Source: a bacterium (GTDB taxonomy: Bacteria > Ratteibacteria > UBA8468 > B48-G9 > DTJG01). From it: a DNA stretch of 34,394 bases. A program made the translations under genes and the position numbers. The DNA is taken from contig JAJYYV010000019.1 in NCBI GenBank assembly GCA_021800535.1, positions 1-34,394 of the forward strand, given 5' to 3'. Every line of letters begins with the position of its first letter. Positions within the stretch are counted from its first letter, which is position 1. The notes beneath the pieces were generated by a model, which saw only the letters and a list, made by a program, of their open reading frames with translations, had not been told where the DNA came from and made no database searches. Positions 17,659 through 25,672 of the stretch are shown here, in pieces.

Positions 17659-18567
17659 TTAATAACTTATTAAAGGATTATTTGTAAATGGCCAGTCATA
17701 CTGTGTCCCTTTATACCCATACCAATTTGGATTAGATGGAACTGTATTACCAACCTGTTCAAGTTTCTGCTGGCTATTATCAAGAACACTTTGAGGATAC
17801 CACTGGACATGTCCATCACAGAAAAGCAGGTCTGCTCCACCATTATGCCGGTATATCCAGTGAGAATCCCAGCCATAACCCTGCCATGTTGTACTTCCAG
17901 CCGATGTGGTTTGCCAGGGGAGTCCACTTTCTCCAATACAAAGAGTATCAGCTGGTTTTGTTAACTCGCTTTCATTAACTGATATCACAGGATTTTCATA
18001 TACATAATTCAATCCCAAGTATACATCACCACCAGCATTATCAAATCCCATGTTGAATCCATAACCTCCATTATAATCATACCCATATTCAGTAGTCTGG
18101 TATAGCGGGTGGACAAATGTATTAGAACCTGATAAGTCTTCATATTCCAGCCAGTCAGGGTCATAGAACACTTTCCAGTTCTTTGTATATGGGTATAACC
18201 AAAGCACCCAAGGACTCCAGTTACCTTGAGGACCCGGGTCCCCATAGCCCTGTGAAACTTCAAATGCACCCCAGTAATCTTGACTACTACCAAATGCAGG
18301 ATAAAATCCATTATAGTCATTCAGATACATAGCCATTGCCAAACCGAGTTGATGAAGATTACTCATATCCACTGCTTTTCTGGCTTCTTCCCTTGCCCTT
18401 GCTAATGCCGGTAGCAACATTGCAGCCAAAATAGCTATGATTGCTATTACCACCAAAAGTTCTATAAGCGTAAAACCTTTTTTTCTTTTTTTTGTATTCA
18501 TGTTTTTTTCCTCTTTTTCTGTATTATTATTTATTTTTTCTTTCATCATTTCTTCTTTTTCTCTCAT
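17659..18567 (-). CDS. Type II secretion/type IV pilin-like pseudopilin (pilin A), H-X9-DG family
   Basis: The 302-residue product has a Lys/Glu-rich leader, then the prepilin-peptidase site [12 protein letters not shown] with Glu5 and a hydrophobic helix to [11 protein letters not shown]. The variable globular domain ends with [20 protein letters not shown], the H-X9-DG-like signature. The family is processed at the inner membrane and displayed in the periplasm or at the surface; its molecular role in PVC bacteria is unknown. GGGAGGTGA precedes the ATG at 18567, and that TGA is the stop of the GntR/LacI gene, so the two are translationally coupled. A second in-frame ATG at 18501 (MNTKKRKKG) also has an AGAGGA site and would give a conventional short leader. 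The first 252 bp are nearly identical to pilin B at 29965-30216. Confidence 0.9.
   Translation of the reverse strand: MREKEEMMKEKINNNTEKEEKNMNTKKRKKGFTLIELLVVIAIIAILAAMLLPALARAREEARKAVDMSNLHQLGLAMAMYLNDYNGFYPAFGSSQDYWGAFEVSQGYGDPGPQGNWSPWVLWLYPYTKNWKVFYDPDWLEYEDLSGSNTFVHPLYQTTEYGYDYNGGYGFNMGFDNAGGDVYLGLNYVYENPVISVNESELTKPADTLCIGESGLPWQTTSAGSTTWQGYGWDSHWIYRHNGGADLLFCDGHVQWYPQSVLDNSQQKLEQVGNTVPSNPNWYGYKGTQYDWPFTNNPLISY
18304..18555 (-). repeat. Inverted long repeat, left copy (pilin A 5' region)
   Basis: This stretch of pilin A matches pilin B at 29965-30216 in opposite orientation on the window. The first about 155 bp differ at only about six positions by my reading; the remainder, up to the codons for YLNDYNGF, is more diverged but still clearly alignable. 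The copies lie about 11.4 kb apart. They are large enough for homologous recombination, which would invert the intervening segment. Confidence 0.75.
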
Positions 18568-18571
18568 TTTT

Positions 18572-19702
18572 TCACCTCCCTGATTTAATAAGATACGGTT
18601 GTATCAATATTTTTCTATCTGGTATTTTTTTACCCGCCATTTGTCTTTCAAGTAAATCAAATATTTTATTGACCACTTCATCAGTATCTATTTCAATTAA
18701 TATCAGATTATTTTTATACATATTCAGGTTCAGGACAGGAGAATATTTATTTGAATGTGTTGCTATTTTTATGTCTTTCCCTGGTTTTATTCCCATGTTT
18801 TGCATTGCTGCAATTGCACCTATTGTCATTGTGTCATGTGTTATTACAAGCCCATGGAGATTTTTATTTTTTGTTAATATTTCTTTTGTCGCACGATATC
18901 CTGTTTCCTCCAACGTTTCAACCCTTTCTTCCATTCTATTATCCCAGATATATTCCGGTTTATACTCAAGCCCAAAATCTTTTATTGTTTTAATGTATCC
19001 TTTTATGTCTCCATGATATTTTTGTTTTCTTAAATAATCAAAACCTGTGATTAATCCAATCTTGGAACACTTTTCTTTTATAAGAGAATTAGTCCCTATT
19101 TCAATGAGTTTTTTAAAATCAGCATGGACTGTTCCTTTTTTCCCGAGCATGGAAAAAGAAACCGTTGGAATGGTTTTTTGGAACCAGGATAATTGGACTA
19201 AATCTCTAATTATCAGCGATATAACGCCATCTATTTCCCCTGATTCTATGTCTCTCTGAAGTTGATAATGGGTATGCATTGTTGAAGATAAATCGTTTTG
19301 AATTTCAGGAATATCCAGGTAAACCGAGAATCTTTCTTTTTCCGTATTTTTCTGTATTCTTTCTTCACATTTTTTAAGTAGAATGTTAAATACCTCTTTT
19401 GATACGCCGCTATAAGAAAAAATATTCCATCCAAATACAATGGCAATCGTTTTTTGAAATATTGTTGGAGAAACGTATATACCACTTCCTCTTGTTCTAT
19501 AAATTATTTGTTTTCTTTCAAGAGTGGATAATGCTTTATCTATTGTGATGGGAGTCGTGGAAAAAATGGAACACAGTTTGGAAATTGTTGGCAGTTTCCA
19601 TTCCGGCCCTTTTTCAAATGCACATTTTTTCAATTCATTTATTATATGTTGGATCTTTTCCCCATAACCTGTTTTTACCATTTTATCTTCTGTTTTTACC
19701 AT
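18572..19702 (-). CDS. GntR-type winged-helix regulator with LacI-like sugar-binding domain
   Basis: The 376-residue product has an N-terminal GntR winged helix at about 12-80 ([43 protein letters not shown], which follows the family's 'lPserelae.l.vsr.TvrkAl..L...G.i....G.GtfV'). A periplasmic-binding-protein/LacI-like effector domain covers about 88-370 ([54 protein letters not shown]). The arrangement is that of AraR-type regulators, which release DNA on binding a sugar. It is first in the minus-strand operon and probably controls it. The start is ambiguous: a 21-bp tandem duplication repeats ATGGTAAAAACAG, giving ATGs at 19702 and 19681, both in frame and both poorly served by ribosome sites. 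Its stop codon is part of the pilin A ribosome site. Confidence 0.88.
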   Translation of the reverse strand: MVKTEDKMVKTGYGEKIQHIINELKKCAFEKGPEWKLPTISKLCSIFSTTPITIDKALSTLERKQIIYRTRGSGIYVSPTIFQKTIAIVFGWNIFSYSGVSKEVFNILLKKCEERIQKNTEKERFSVYLDIPEIQNDLSSTMHTHYQLQRDIESGEIDGVISLIIRDLVQLSWFQKTIPTVSFSMLGKKGTVHADFKKLIEIGTNSLIKEKCSKIGLITGFDYLRKQKYHGDIKGYIKTIKDFGLEYKPEYIWDNRMEERVETLEETGYRATKEILTKNKNLHGLVITHDTMTIGAIAAMQNMGIKPGKDIKIATHSNKYSPVLNLNMYKNNLILIEIDTDEVVNKIFDLLERQMAGKKIPDRKILIQPYLIKSGR

Positions 19703-19705
19703 TTT
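19669..19705 (-). repeat. 21-bp-period tandem duplication containing the regulator's start codon
   Basis: The 16 bp at 19669-19684 are repeated exactly at 19690-19705; on the minus strand each reads AAAATGGTAAAAACAG. The offset of 21 bp keeps the frame, so the protein begins [11 protein letters not shown]. It looks like a slippage duplication and leaves two candidate start codons. Confidence 0.75.
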
Positions 19706-19739
19706 AATTTATAAATCTTAATTCTTAATTTATAAATCT
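19704..19739. repeat. Direct repeat pair in the regulator's 5' untranslated region (candidate operator)
   Basis: ttaatttataaatct occurs at 19704-19718 and again at 19725-19739, a spacing of 21 bp (two helical turns). Each copy has the partly palindromic core atttataaat. They lie between the predicted transcription start (near 19769) and the start codon. That suits an autoregulatory operator, but A+T-rich slippage could also explain them. Confidence 0.5.
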
Positions 19740-19775
19740 ATGATCAATTTAACATATTATAATTAATATATATTA

Positions 19776-19804
19776 ATTTTAAATTATAAATATTATTTTG
19801 TCAA
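19776..19804 (-). promoter_or_regulatory. Promoter of the seven-gene minus-strand operon
   Basis: On the minus strand, TTGACA (19804-19799), a 17-nt spacer and TAAAAT (19781-19776) give a near-consensus sigma-70 promoter. The untranslated leader is about 65 nt before the regulator's first ATG. Confidence 0.65.
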
Positions 19805-19824
19805 GGGCGTGCATTGCCGCATCA

Positions 19825-19876
19825 AAAATCTATACGAAAATGTATCGTTGCGTGATGGGAAAATCTATATGAAAAT
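19825..19876. repeat. Near-direct repeat upstream of the operon promoter
   Basis: aaaatctatacgaaaat (19825-19841) and aaaatctatatgaaaat (19860-19876) differ at one base. Their position 20-70 bp upstream of the -35 box makes them candidate regulator-binding sites. Confidence 0.45.
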
Positions 19877-19960
19877 ACCTCTTTGTTAACAGGTGTAAAG
19901 GTTAAAATGGCAAACTACACTTTTGGCAACTGTAAGACAAAATCCTTTTTATCAACAAAG

Positions 19961-19984
19961 AAAAATTTTCATAATATTTTTACT
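19961..19984 (-). repeat. 24-bp copy of the 1572-aa gene's start-codon region
   Basis: These 24 bases are identical to 8864-8887, which hold the stop of the 252-aa gene, the 10-base spacer and the first codons (M K I F) of the giant CBM9/propeller gene. Here the frame reads M-K-I-F-L-C and stops. It is probably the relic of a deleted or duplicated paralogue. Confidence 0.55.
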
Positions 19985-20033
19985 TTCTATATCATTTCAT
20001 TTTTTGTAAACATTCCAAATATAAGATTAGACA

Positions 20034-20065
20034 GGAAAACGCCGGATATGAAACCGGCGTTTTCC
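20034..20065 (-). terminator. Strong hairpin terminator after pilin C
   Basis: ggaaaacgccgg (20034-20045) pairs perfectly with ccggcgttttcc (20054-20065): a 12-bp stem with an 8-nt loop. It lies 9 bases after the pilin C stop on the minus strand. The descending arm carries UUUU. On the plus strand it is followed by a U-rich run, so it may act in both directions. Confidence 0.85.
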
Positions 20066-20074
20066 TATTGTTTT

Positions 20075-20875
20075 TTACTGATTTATACCCCAAAAACCGT
20101 TTTGAGTGGCAACAGGTGGAGTAAATCCCCAATTAGTTTGCACCCAGCTCTGGATGTTATCATTTGGAGAAACAGGTATGTCTCTAAATGGCATTGCTGC
20201 AGCATGTCCATCTACATATACAAAATTTATCATCGCATCCGCAAGGTCCCCATTTTGACTATGTCTGTATGCTCCATCTCCAAATTCATCCTCTTGATAT
20301 ATAGAACCTTTATCCCATCCCCAGAAAGGTGTTACTCTAAACCCATAGCCATCATTATCTGCCGAATCACAAAACATAAAGGTTTCATCCGGATATGGTA
20401 TTTGAGCCATAGAAGCACCTGTTATACCATATGCGGGTGGAAAAGTGTTATCTCCAAAATAATCAGAGTAGCCATTTATTCCATAGTCTGAAAACCCAGT
20501 TATATATTGATAACCAGTTGGGTCAACAAAAATACTTTGATGGTGTTGATAGTTTGCTGAAGCGTTCTGATATTGAGCATTAGCCGAGGTTGCATTTGCC
20601 GGAATTCCAAGTGTGTAGGGATAAAGAAGCACAGGCCAGCGGGCATAATAATCAACTCCACCGGGTACATATGCAGAGGTAGGTGTAAAACGGCTATAAT
20701 CCTGATAATACATTAATTCGCCAAGTCCGATTTCTTTTAAGTTTGACTTGTCAGATGTAAGTTCCGCCTGTAGTCTTGCCCTTGCTAATGCCGGTAGCAA
20801 CATTGCCGCAAGTATGGCAATGATTGCTATGACAACAAGTAACTCTATAAGGGTAAAACCTTTTTTATTTCTCAT
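20075..20875 (-). CDS. Type II secretion/type IV pilin-like pseudopilin (pilin C)
   Basis: The 266-residue product begins [15 protein letters not shown]: a short basic leader, the G/F processing site, Glu5 and a hydrophobic helix. The globular part is Tyr/Asn-rich and ends with an expanded H-X-DG-type signature ([27 protein letters not shown]). AGGAGGTGA lies 7 bases before the ATG. Unlike pilins A and B it lacks the long charged leader. It still shares an exact 32-base run with pilin A over the codons for [11 protein letters not shown]. It is monocistronic, with its own promoter and a strong terminator. Its protein and 5' DNA are more distant from A and B than those are from each other. Function unknown; presumably displayed on or through a type II secretion-like apparatus encoded elsewhere. 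Confidence 0.9.
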   Translation of the reverse strand: MRNKKGFTLIELLVVIAIIAILAAMLLPALARARLQAELTSDKSNLKEIGLGELMYYQDYSRFTPTSAYVPGGVDYYARWPVLLYPYTLGIPANATSANAQYQNASANYQHHQSIFVDPTGYQYITGFSDYGINGYSDYFGDNTFPPAYGITGASMAQIPYPDETFMFCDSADNDGYGFRVTPFWGWDKGSIYQEDEFGDGAYRHSQNGDLADAMINFVYVDGHAAAMPFRDIPVSPNDNIQSWVQTNWGFTPPVATQNGFWGINQ

Positions 20876-20930
20876 TTTTTTTCACCTCCTCTCGTCATCT
20901 TTCTTTTTTTGTATTTTTCCTGTTTTTTAA

Positions 20931-20958
20931 TTGTATACATTGTATACTATGGTATATT
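20931..20958. promoter_or_regulatory. GTATAC repeat array over the pilin C -10 region (candidate operator)
   Basis: ttgtatac occurs at 20931-20938 and 20940-20947, and a looser tggtatat follows at 20950-20957. The spacing is 9-10 bp and the core gtatac is palindromic. GntR-family operators commonly contain a GT-N4-AC-type core, so the nearby regulator is a candidate binder (inference). The array overlaps the pilin C -10 box. Confidence 0.5.
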
Positions 20959-20968
20959 AATATGTCAA
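20941..20968 (-). promoter_or_regulatory. Promoter of pilin C
   Basis: On the minus strand, TTGACA (20968-20963), a 16-nt spacer and TATACA (20946-20941). The start of transcription would be near 20934, about 59 bases before the ATG. The -10 box is inside the GTATAC repeat array. Confidence 0.55.
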
Positions 20969-20972
20969 ATAT

Positions 20973-21001
20973 TTGCAATTTCCCTAAAATTCTTCTATAA
21001 A
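20973..21001 (+). promoter_or_regulatory. Candidate promoter of the plus-strand cluster
   Basis: TTGCAA (20973-20978), a 17-nt spacer and TATAAA (20996-21001). It is back to back with the pilin C promoter, the two -35 boxes being only 4 bp apart. The inverted repeat cttcta (20992-20997)/tagaag (21008-21013) spans the -10 box and start point and could be an operator. Confidence 0.45.
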
Positions 21002-21099
21002 AAATTTTAGAAGTTTAAAAATAAGATTGAAAAAGTGTTAAAATGTTATAAAATAATATAATAAATTTCAGATAAATTATTTTAATAAAAAGGAAATTT

Positions 21100-21780
21100 A
21101 TGAAATATATCCCAAAAACGCCGATAAATCTGTTCAAACAATGTTGGAGATTTAATGTTTATAAAAAAAAATGTTTTTGCATGATATTATTTAATTTTAT
21201 ATGTATGACAGCTTATGGATCAGTCAATCTGATACAGAATGGAAGTTTTGAAAAAATTCATTCAGGTATACCTGTCTTCTGGATTTTTCAGAATGGTCCG
21301 GGTGCTGGCGGTGCAATAATTTCCATGGATACCACAGTTTCACATACAGGACATAACAGTGTCAAAATATTTGTTCCAACACCAAATGGATGTGGTTCAA
21401 TTGTTGCAGAATATAAAGGTCATAAGGGAGATAATCTTATCCCTGTAGAACCTGATACGGCATATGCTCTCTCATTCTGGGTAAAGGGCAAAGATGTGGA
21501 TACAATGGGAGAAGGGATAAACATAAGGATAGGATTTTCCCAGATAGATACTCTTAATTTACCTAATGGCGGAAAAGGATTTCATTCAATAGGCTTTCGT
21601 GTATATCAATCCGGTTTAACTGGAACTTTCAACTGGACAAAACAAACATACAGGTTTGTTACCAAACCATGGCAGAAATACTGCCAGATATATTTTCAGT
21701 TACGCAGCAATATCGGTACTATCTGGTATGATAATATCAGTCTAAAAAAAATTGGCAAAATCAATATGCCTAAATTTTAA
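21100..21780 (+). CDS. Secreted single-domain CBM4/9-like (galactose-binding-fold) protein
   Basis: The 226-residue product has a basic N-terminus, a hydrophobic segment (about residues 25-40, CFCMILFNFICMTAYG) that can serve as a signal peptide, and then one jelly-roll domain. The domain opens NLIQNGSFEKIHSGIPVFW, the standard CBM4/9 or F5/8-like opening, continues TAYALSFWVKGK, and closes WYDNISLKKIG. AAGGAAA precedes the ATG. The signal starts unusually late, so a start nearer residue 20-28 cannot be excluded. It has no catalytic module, so it probably only binds glycan or forms part of a surface assembly. It is the first gene of the plus-strand cluster, 28 bases before the GH42-like gene, and its domain resembles the N-terminal modules of the 1464-aa protein in the other arm. 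Confidence 0.75.
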   Translation: MKYIPKTPINLFKQCWRFNVYKKKCFCMILFNFICMTAYGSVNLIQNGSFEKIHSGIPVFWIFQNGPGAGGAIISMDTTVSHTGHNSVKIFVPTPNGCGSIVAEYKGHKGDNLIPVEPDTAYALSFWVKGKDVDTMGEGINIRIGFSQIDTLNLPNGGKGFHSIGFRVYQSGLTGTFNWTKQTYRFVTKPWQKYCQIYFQLRSNIGTIWYDNISLKKIGKINMPKF

Positions 21781-21808
21781 ATAAAATTTTATATGGGAGA
21801 AAAAGATT

Positions 21809-24800
21809 ATGAAAAAATATCTAATGCTCAGTTTTTTGGTATTGTGTTTTAATATAGGCGTATGGAAAATTTATTCAGCAGAAAAAATAAAGTTTCCTGT
21901 TTTAAATCTGCCAGCAACACAAGGACAATTGCAGGAAACATGCGGTTCCTATCCTGACCTGATTAACTGGTCAGAAAATGGAAATGTGCTTATGGCAGGA
22001 GACCAGTCCATGCTGTTGAATGAAAAACTTCCTCTGGTAAGACTTAAAAATGACATATGGGCTGATAAATTAACAGGCAAACCATTGAAAATTATCATTG
22101 TATCAACCATTCAGCATGAAGGAGACCTTATGTATTTTCCATCAGCATTTTCGGCAGACTGGCTTCGTATTCCTGCTTATTATGGACCGGAATATCAGGG
22201 TCTTGGATTAACCCCTGAAGTTATGGGTTATTCATTAAATCTTTTAAAAAAAGCGTTTGCTCAGCATCCTGACGTAATAATTCTGACTATTTCTGCAGCT
22301 CCGTTTCCATCTGATGTGCATAAATTCATCCTGAAATATGTAAAAGATAATGGTGCGGGACTGATTCTTTGCGGACTTAACTATTATGGATGGGATGGCA
22401 CATGGTGGGATAATATTTATGGAAAGGAATCCCCTTTATCAGGAAATGGCGGAGAAAGACAGATAATAAATAAAATGTCCTCAATTATTTCAACAGATTA
22501 TCCATCATTTGGAGGAGTTCCGTTTGCTATATTTCCACCAATCAATGTTTATGAAAATGTCCATCTTGTTAACAATGGAGTCCCTGTATGGTCAACGAAT
22601 AATGGAATTCCCATTGTTGCCATGAAAAAATATGGAAAAGGTATAATTATTGCAACCGGCTGGTCAGGAATATTTCCTCAATTTGGCGCAGGGCTTTATA
22701 CAATTCCCAAGGGATATATTACGAAATGTCATTTTTCCAGAACAGCATTATACCAGAGATATTTTACAAGTGCCATTAGCAAACTTATTTTATTTGCTGC
22801 AGGACGGAAACCATCTGTATGGATAACATTTTCTATACCGGATTATCTAACCTGGGGAAATTCATCAAATATTATTTTACATGTAAAAGGACAACAGGAT
22901 ACGGCAAAAACAGTAAAGGTCTTTCTTCGTAATACAAAAGATAGAATAATTATGGATAAAAAAATTCCTGTATCCGGCACAATTAAGATTTCTCTGCCCA
23001 TTATACCTGCGGGTAGATATGTTTTGGATGCGACATTAAAAAACAATCAGGATGAAGTAATTTCCTGGTATTCACACATAATTAAGATTAACAGTCCTAT
23101 TTCCATCACAGCAGCGGCGAACCATCGCTACTATATACCGGGTTCAACTGCAGTAATCAGTGGAAAAGTCAGTGGCAAAACAGGGATTATTACTTCAATT
23201 ATGTTGCAGGTATGTGATGTAGAAAATCACATTTGGGCACAAAAAAGGATAAGTTCTGATGTAAATGGAAATTTTTCATGGAAATATAATGTCGTTACCA
23301 CACCAAATGCTCTTCAAAGAGTTAAAGTAAAAGTTTTTTCCGGAAAAGATATGATATGTTCAAAATCTTTTTATATTTCTGAAACTGTCCATACCTGGAA
23401 TGATTTTATAAATTTTCTCTGGCCAGGTGATATATCCCCTATCCAAAGTTCCGATATTTTAAATGGAGAAAAAAAAGAACTTGGTCTGGATGCATTTGTT
23501 GCAGGTGGTGAATCAAATAATAGTCCACAAATTGTTTCCAGTATGTTTTCCGGACTCCAACCATTTTGGACAAACATTTTTCCCATTGGCCCGCGTGACC
23601 TTGAAAACAACTACAGTACAGTAGTCAGGAACCAGGAACAAAACATTCAGGTAGAACAAAAACTTATTAACAAATATGGAGGAATAGCCGCATCTGTTCA
23701 GGATGAACGACATGAATCCAATGAGGCTATGCCGGGGAAAAACCTTTTAAGTATGTTCCGTGTTGCAATGAAAAAAAAATATGGAACCATAAAAAAATTA
23801 AATTCTGCATGGGACACGTCTTTTACCTCTTTTTCCACTATGTCTCCATTATCAGAATTAAGTATTGGAAAGAACACCTACAATATTGCAGAATGGCTGG
23901 AATACAGACTTTGGTTTTCCAAAATTTTCACTAAATTGGATAAAACTCTTATGAAAAAAACCTTATCAGGACTTGTTGACCCAAAAATTTACTATGGCAT
24001 TGAGGGGCTTTTTCAAACCAGTGGACTTCTTTTTCCATATTCCGGATTTGATTATTCCTCAACTCCTTTCACAATGCTCATGCCGTATGGAAAATCAACT
24101 ATAAATCTGGCACGAAGTTTTGTTAAGGGTCCCATGTCTACATGGTGGGGATATTCAAATTCAAAACACAGCTATTTTACAATGCCATGGTGGGGACTAC
24201 TTCATGGATATAGAGGAATGGGCTGGTTTTCCGGGGATACGTTCATGAGTCAATTAGGCGGCGTATACAAACAATCTCAATGGGTAAAAGAAGTAACCCA
24301 GCCATTAAGAGATGGTGTTGGCAAACTCATTATCCATGCTAAAGAAAAAGTAAGTCCTGTTGTTATACTTTATAGTCAATCATCTCTTTATGCAGATTCT
24401 ATTATTGGAAAATGGGTCAATCCTATAGATGCACATCTGTTTAGAAGGCCATGCAATGACAGCAGAAAAGTATTTCAGAATTTATTAGCAGAAAATAGTA
24501 TTGACTACAGATATATCAGTGAAAAACAGATTCAACATGGTGGGTTAAAGAATAAAAAACTACTGATATTAAGCGGGGCTTTTGCATTATCCCGAAAAAC
24601 AGTGCTTGCTATTAAATCATGGGTGAAGCATGGCGGGACTGTCGTAGCAGATGTAAGACCTGGAATATTTAATGACAGCGGCATCCCTTCATATCAGATG
24701 AATAATCTGTTTGGAATAAAGAACAACAGATTTGAGTGGGGTATGCAACCATTTGATTATCTTGTCTGGGCAGAAAAAACTCTTCCTGACTGGCATGTGA

Positions 24801-25636
24801 CCGGCTGGTTTGCAGGAGAATATTTTGAAAAAAATCTTCATATTACAGATGGCATACAATTAGGAAAAATTATTTTTCAGCCGGGGTACAAAAATGGTAT
24901 TCCCTGTTTTGTGTATAAAAAATATGGGAAAGGACAGGCACTGCTTTTAAATTTTCTCCTGTCTGCTTATACACGAACTCAAGACCAGTGGTCCAACTTA
25001 CTGGGACAACAAATACTCAGTTTAGCAGGGATTAAGCCTGCTTTACTTGTATCTAATAAAGAAGGGGTTCCATTGCAGGGATTTGAAATAACACAATGGC
25101 AGTATGGAAATGCAGAATATTTCGGGATTTTCAGAAGAGAGGATTCTTCTCCGCTTATACCATCAAATGTTTATCTTTTCTTTAAAAAACCAGGCTGGAC
25201 ATATATAATTGGCGGTGAAAATCCTGTAAAAGGAAAAATGATTTCAGAAAAACATCTTGGATTTTTGAAAAAAATAAAAATCAAACTTGCTGCTGGTGGG
25301 GTAATTCTGATTGCAAGACTTCCTTACAAGATTAAAAAATTGGATGCAAAACTCATAAGCGCCAAAAAATCATTTTTTGGTGCAAATATCCTTGTTCATC
25401 TGATAACTTCAGAAGGTAACAATCACTTTGGTCCTGTTGCCCCTTATGTCATTCATATAAGTGTGTTTAATCCTACAGGTGTTGAAGCGGGCGTATTAAG
25501 AAAAAACATTATCATTCACAATGGTAAAGCAATAATTCCTATTCATCTTTTTCTGAACGCTCCAAAAGGGCAATGGAAGATTCTTTTAAAAGAAATAGTT
25601 TCCGGGAAAAAAGCAGAAGTTTCATTTAAAATTTAA
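21809..25636 (+). CDS. Giant secreted GH42-like protein with GATase-like domains
   Basis: The 1275-residue product has a signal peptide (MKKYLMLSFLVLCFNIGVWKIYSA). A GATase/flavodoxin-like domain lies at about 90-335 (DVIILTISAAPFPSDV, KKYGKGIIIATGWSG), with Ig-like modules at about 340-530. A TIM-barrel region at about 535-835 contains GGIAASVQDERHESNE followed by KYGTIKKLNSAWDTSF, the pattern that follows the acid/base residue in GH42 beta-galactosidases; YYGIEG near 730 may hold the second carboxylate. Next comes a GH42-trimerisation/GATase-like domain (about 848-975, LAENSIDYRYIS, LKSWVKHGG-like AIKSWVKHGGTVVADVR), then C-terminal beta domains. GGGAGA precedes the ATG. The canonical 'NE' of GH42 is not exact here, so catalysis is probable but unproven. 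It is likely periplasmic or extracellular. Confidence 0.72.
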   Translation: MKKYLMLSFLVLCFNIGVWKIYSAEKIKFPVLNLPATQGQLQETCGSYPDLINWSENGNVLMAGDQSMLLNEKLPLVRLKNDIWADKLTGKPLKIIIVSTIQHEGDLMYFPSAFSADWLRIPAYYGPEYQGLGLTPEVMGYSLNLLKKAFAQHPDVIILTISAAPFPSDVHKFILKYVKDNGAGLILCGLNYYGWDGTWWDNIYGKESPLSGNGGERQIINKMSSIISTDYPSFGGVPFAIFPPINVYENVHLVNNGVPVWSTNNGIPIVAMKKYGKGIIIATGWSGIFPQFGAGLYTIPKGYITKCHFSRTALYQRYFTSAISKLILFAAGRKPSVWITFSIPDYLTWGNSSNIILHVKGQQDTAKTVKVFLRNTKDRIIMDKKIPVSGTIKISLPIIPAGRYVLDATLKNNQDEVISWYSHIIKINSPISITAAANHRYYIPGSTAVISGKVSGKTGIITSIMLQVCDVENHIWAQKRISSDVNGNFSWKYNVVTTPNALQRVKVKVFSGKDMICSKSFYISETVHTWNDFINFLWPGDISPIQSSDILNGEKKELGLDAFVAGGESNNSPQIVSSMFSGLQPFWTNIFPIGPRDLENNYSTVVRNQEQNIQVEQKLINKYGGIAASVQDERHESNEAMPGKNLLSMFRVAMKKKYGTIKKLNSAWDTSFTSFSTMSPLSELSIGKNTYNIAEWLEYRLWFSKIFTKLDKTLMKKTLSGLVDPKIYYGIEGLFQTSGLLFPYSGFDYSSTPFTMLMPYGKSTINLARSFVKGPMSTWWGYSNSKHSYFTMPWWGLLHGYRGMGWFSGDTFMSQLGGVYKQSQWVKEVTQPLRDGVGKLIIHAKEKVSPVVILYSQSSLYADSIIGKWVNPIDAHLFRRPCNDSRKVFQNLLAENSIDYRYISEKQIQHGGLKNKKLLILSGAFALSRKTVLAIKSWVKHGGTVVADVRPGIFNDSGIPSYQMNNLFGIKNNRFEWGMQPFDYLVWAEKTLPDWHVTGWFAGEYFEKNLHITDGIQLGKIIFQPGYKNGIPCFVYKKYGKGQALLLNFLLSAYTRTQDQWSNLLGQQILSLAGIKPALLVSNKEGVPLQGFEITQWQYGNAEYFGIFRREDSSPLIPSNVYLFFKKPGWTYIIGGENPVKGKMISEKHLGFLKKIKIKLAAGGVILIARLPYKIKKLDAKLISAKKSFFGANILVHLITSEGNNHFGPVAPYVIHISVFNPTGVEAGVLRKNIIIHNGKAIIPIHLFLNAPKGQWKILLKEIVSGKKAEVSFKI

Positions 25637-25651
25637 AAATATGCTAAACAG

Positions 25652-25667
25652 ATACCTGAGGAGGTAT
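25652..25667 (+). promoter_or_regulatory. Hairpin presenting the ribosome site of the oxidoreductase gene
   Basis: atacct (25652-25657) pairs with aggtat (25662-25667) around a gagg tetraloop. The GAGGAGGT Shine-Dalgarno is therefore partly in the loop and partly in the stem, 6 bases before the ATG at 25673. It could modulate initiation, or be chance. Confidence 0.3.
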
Positions 25668-25672
25668 GACAT

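Larger units (their letters stand above)
19805..20033. other. Intergenic region upstream of the operon promoter, with repeats
   Basis: I see no gene here. A plus-strand frame from 19883 runs antisense into pilin C and is not protein-like. The region carries a near-direct repeat, aaaatctata(c/t)gaaaat, at 19825-19841 and 19860-19876 (35 bp apart), placed upstream of the -35 box where an activator or repressor could bind. It also carries a relic (19961-19984) identical to the start-codon region of the giant gene at 8875. Confidence 0.5.

Noticed and set aside
19783-19788. Perfect TATAAT on the minus strand as the operon -10 box
   Set aside because: It is only 10 nt from TTGACA; the TAAAAT at 17 nt is the better partner.
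19883-20491. 202-codon plus-strand frame antisense to pilin C
   Set aside because: It lies opposite a clear pilin gene, crosses the hairpin terminator, and its sequence is unlike any protein family.
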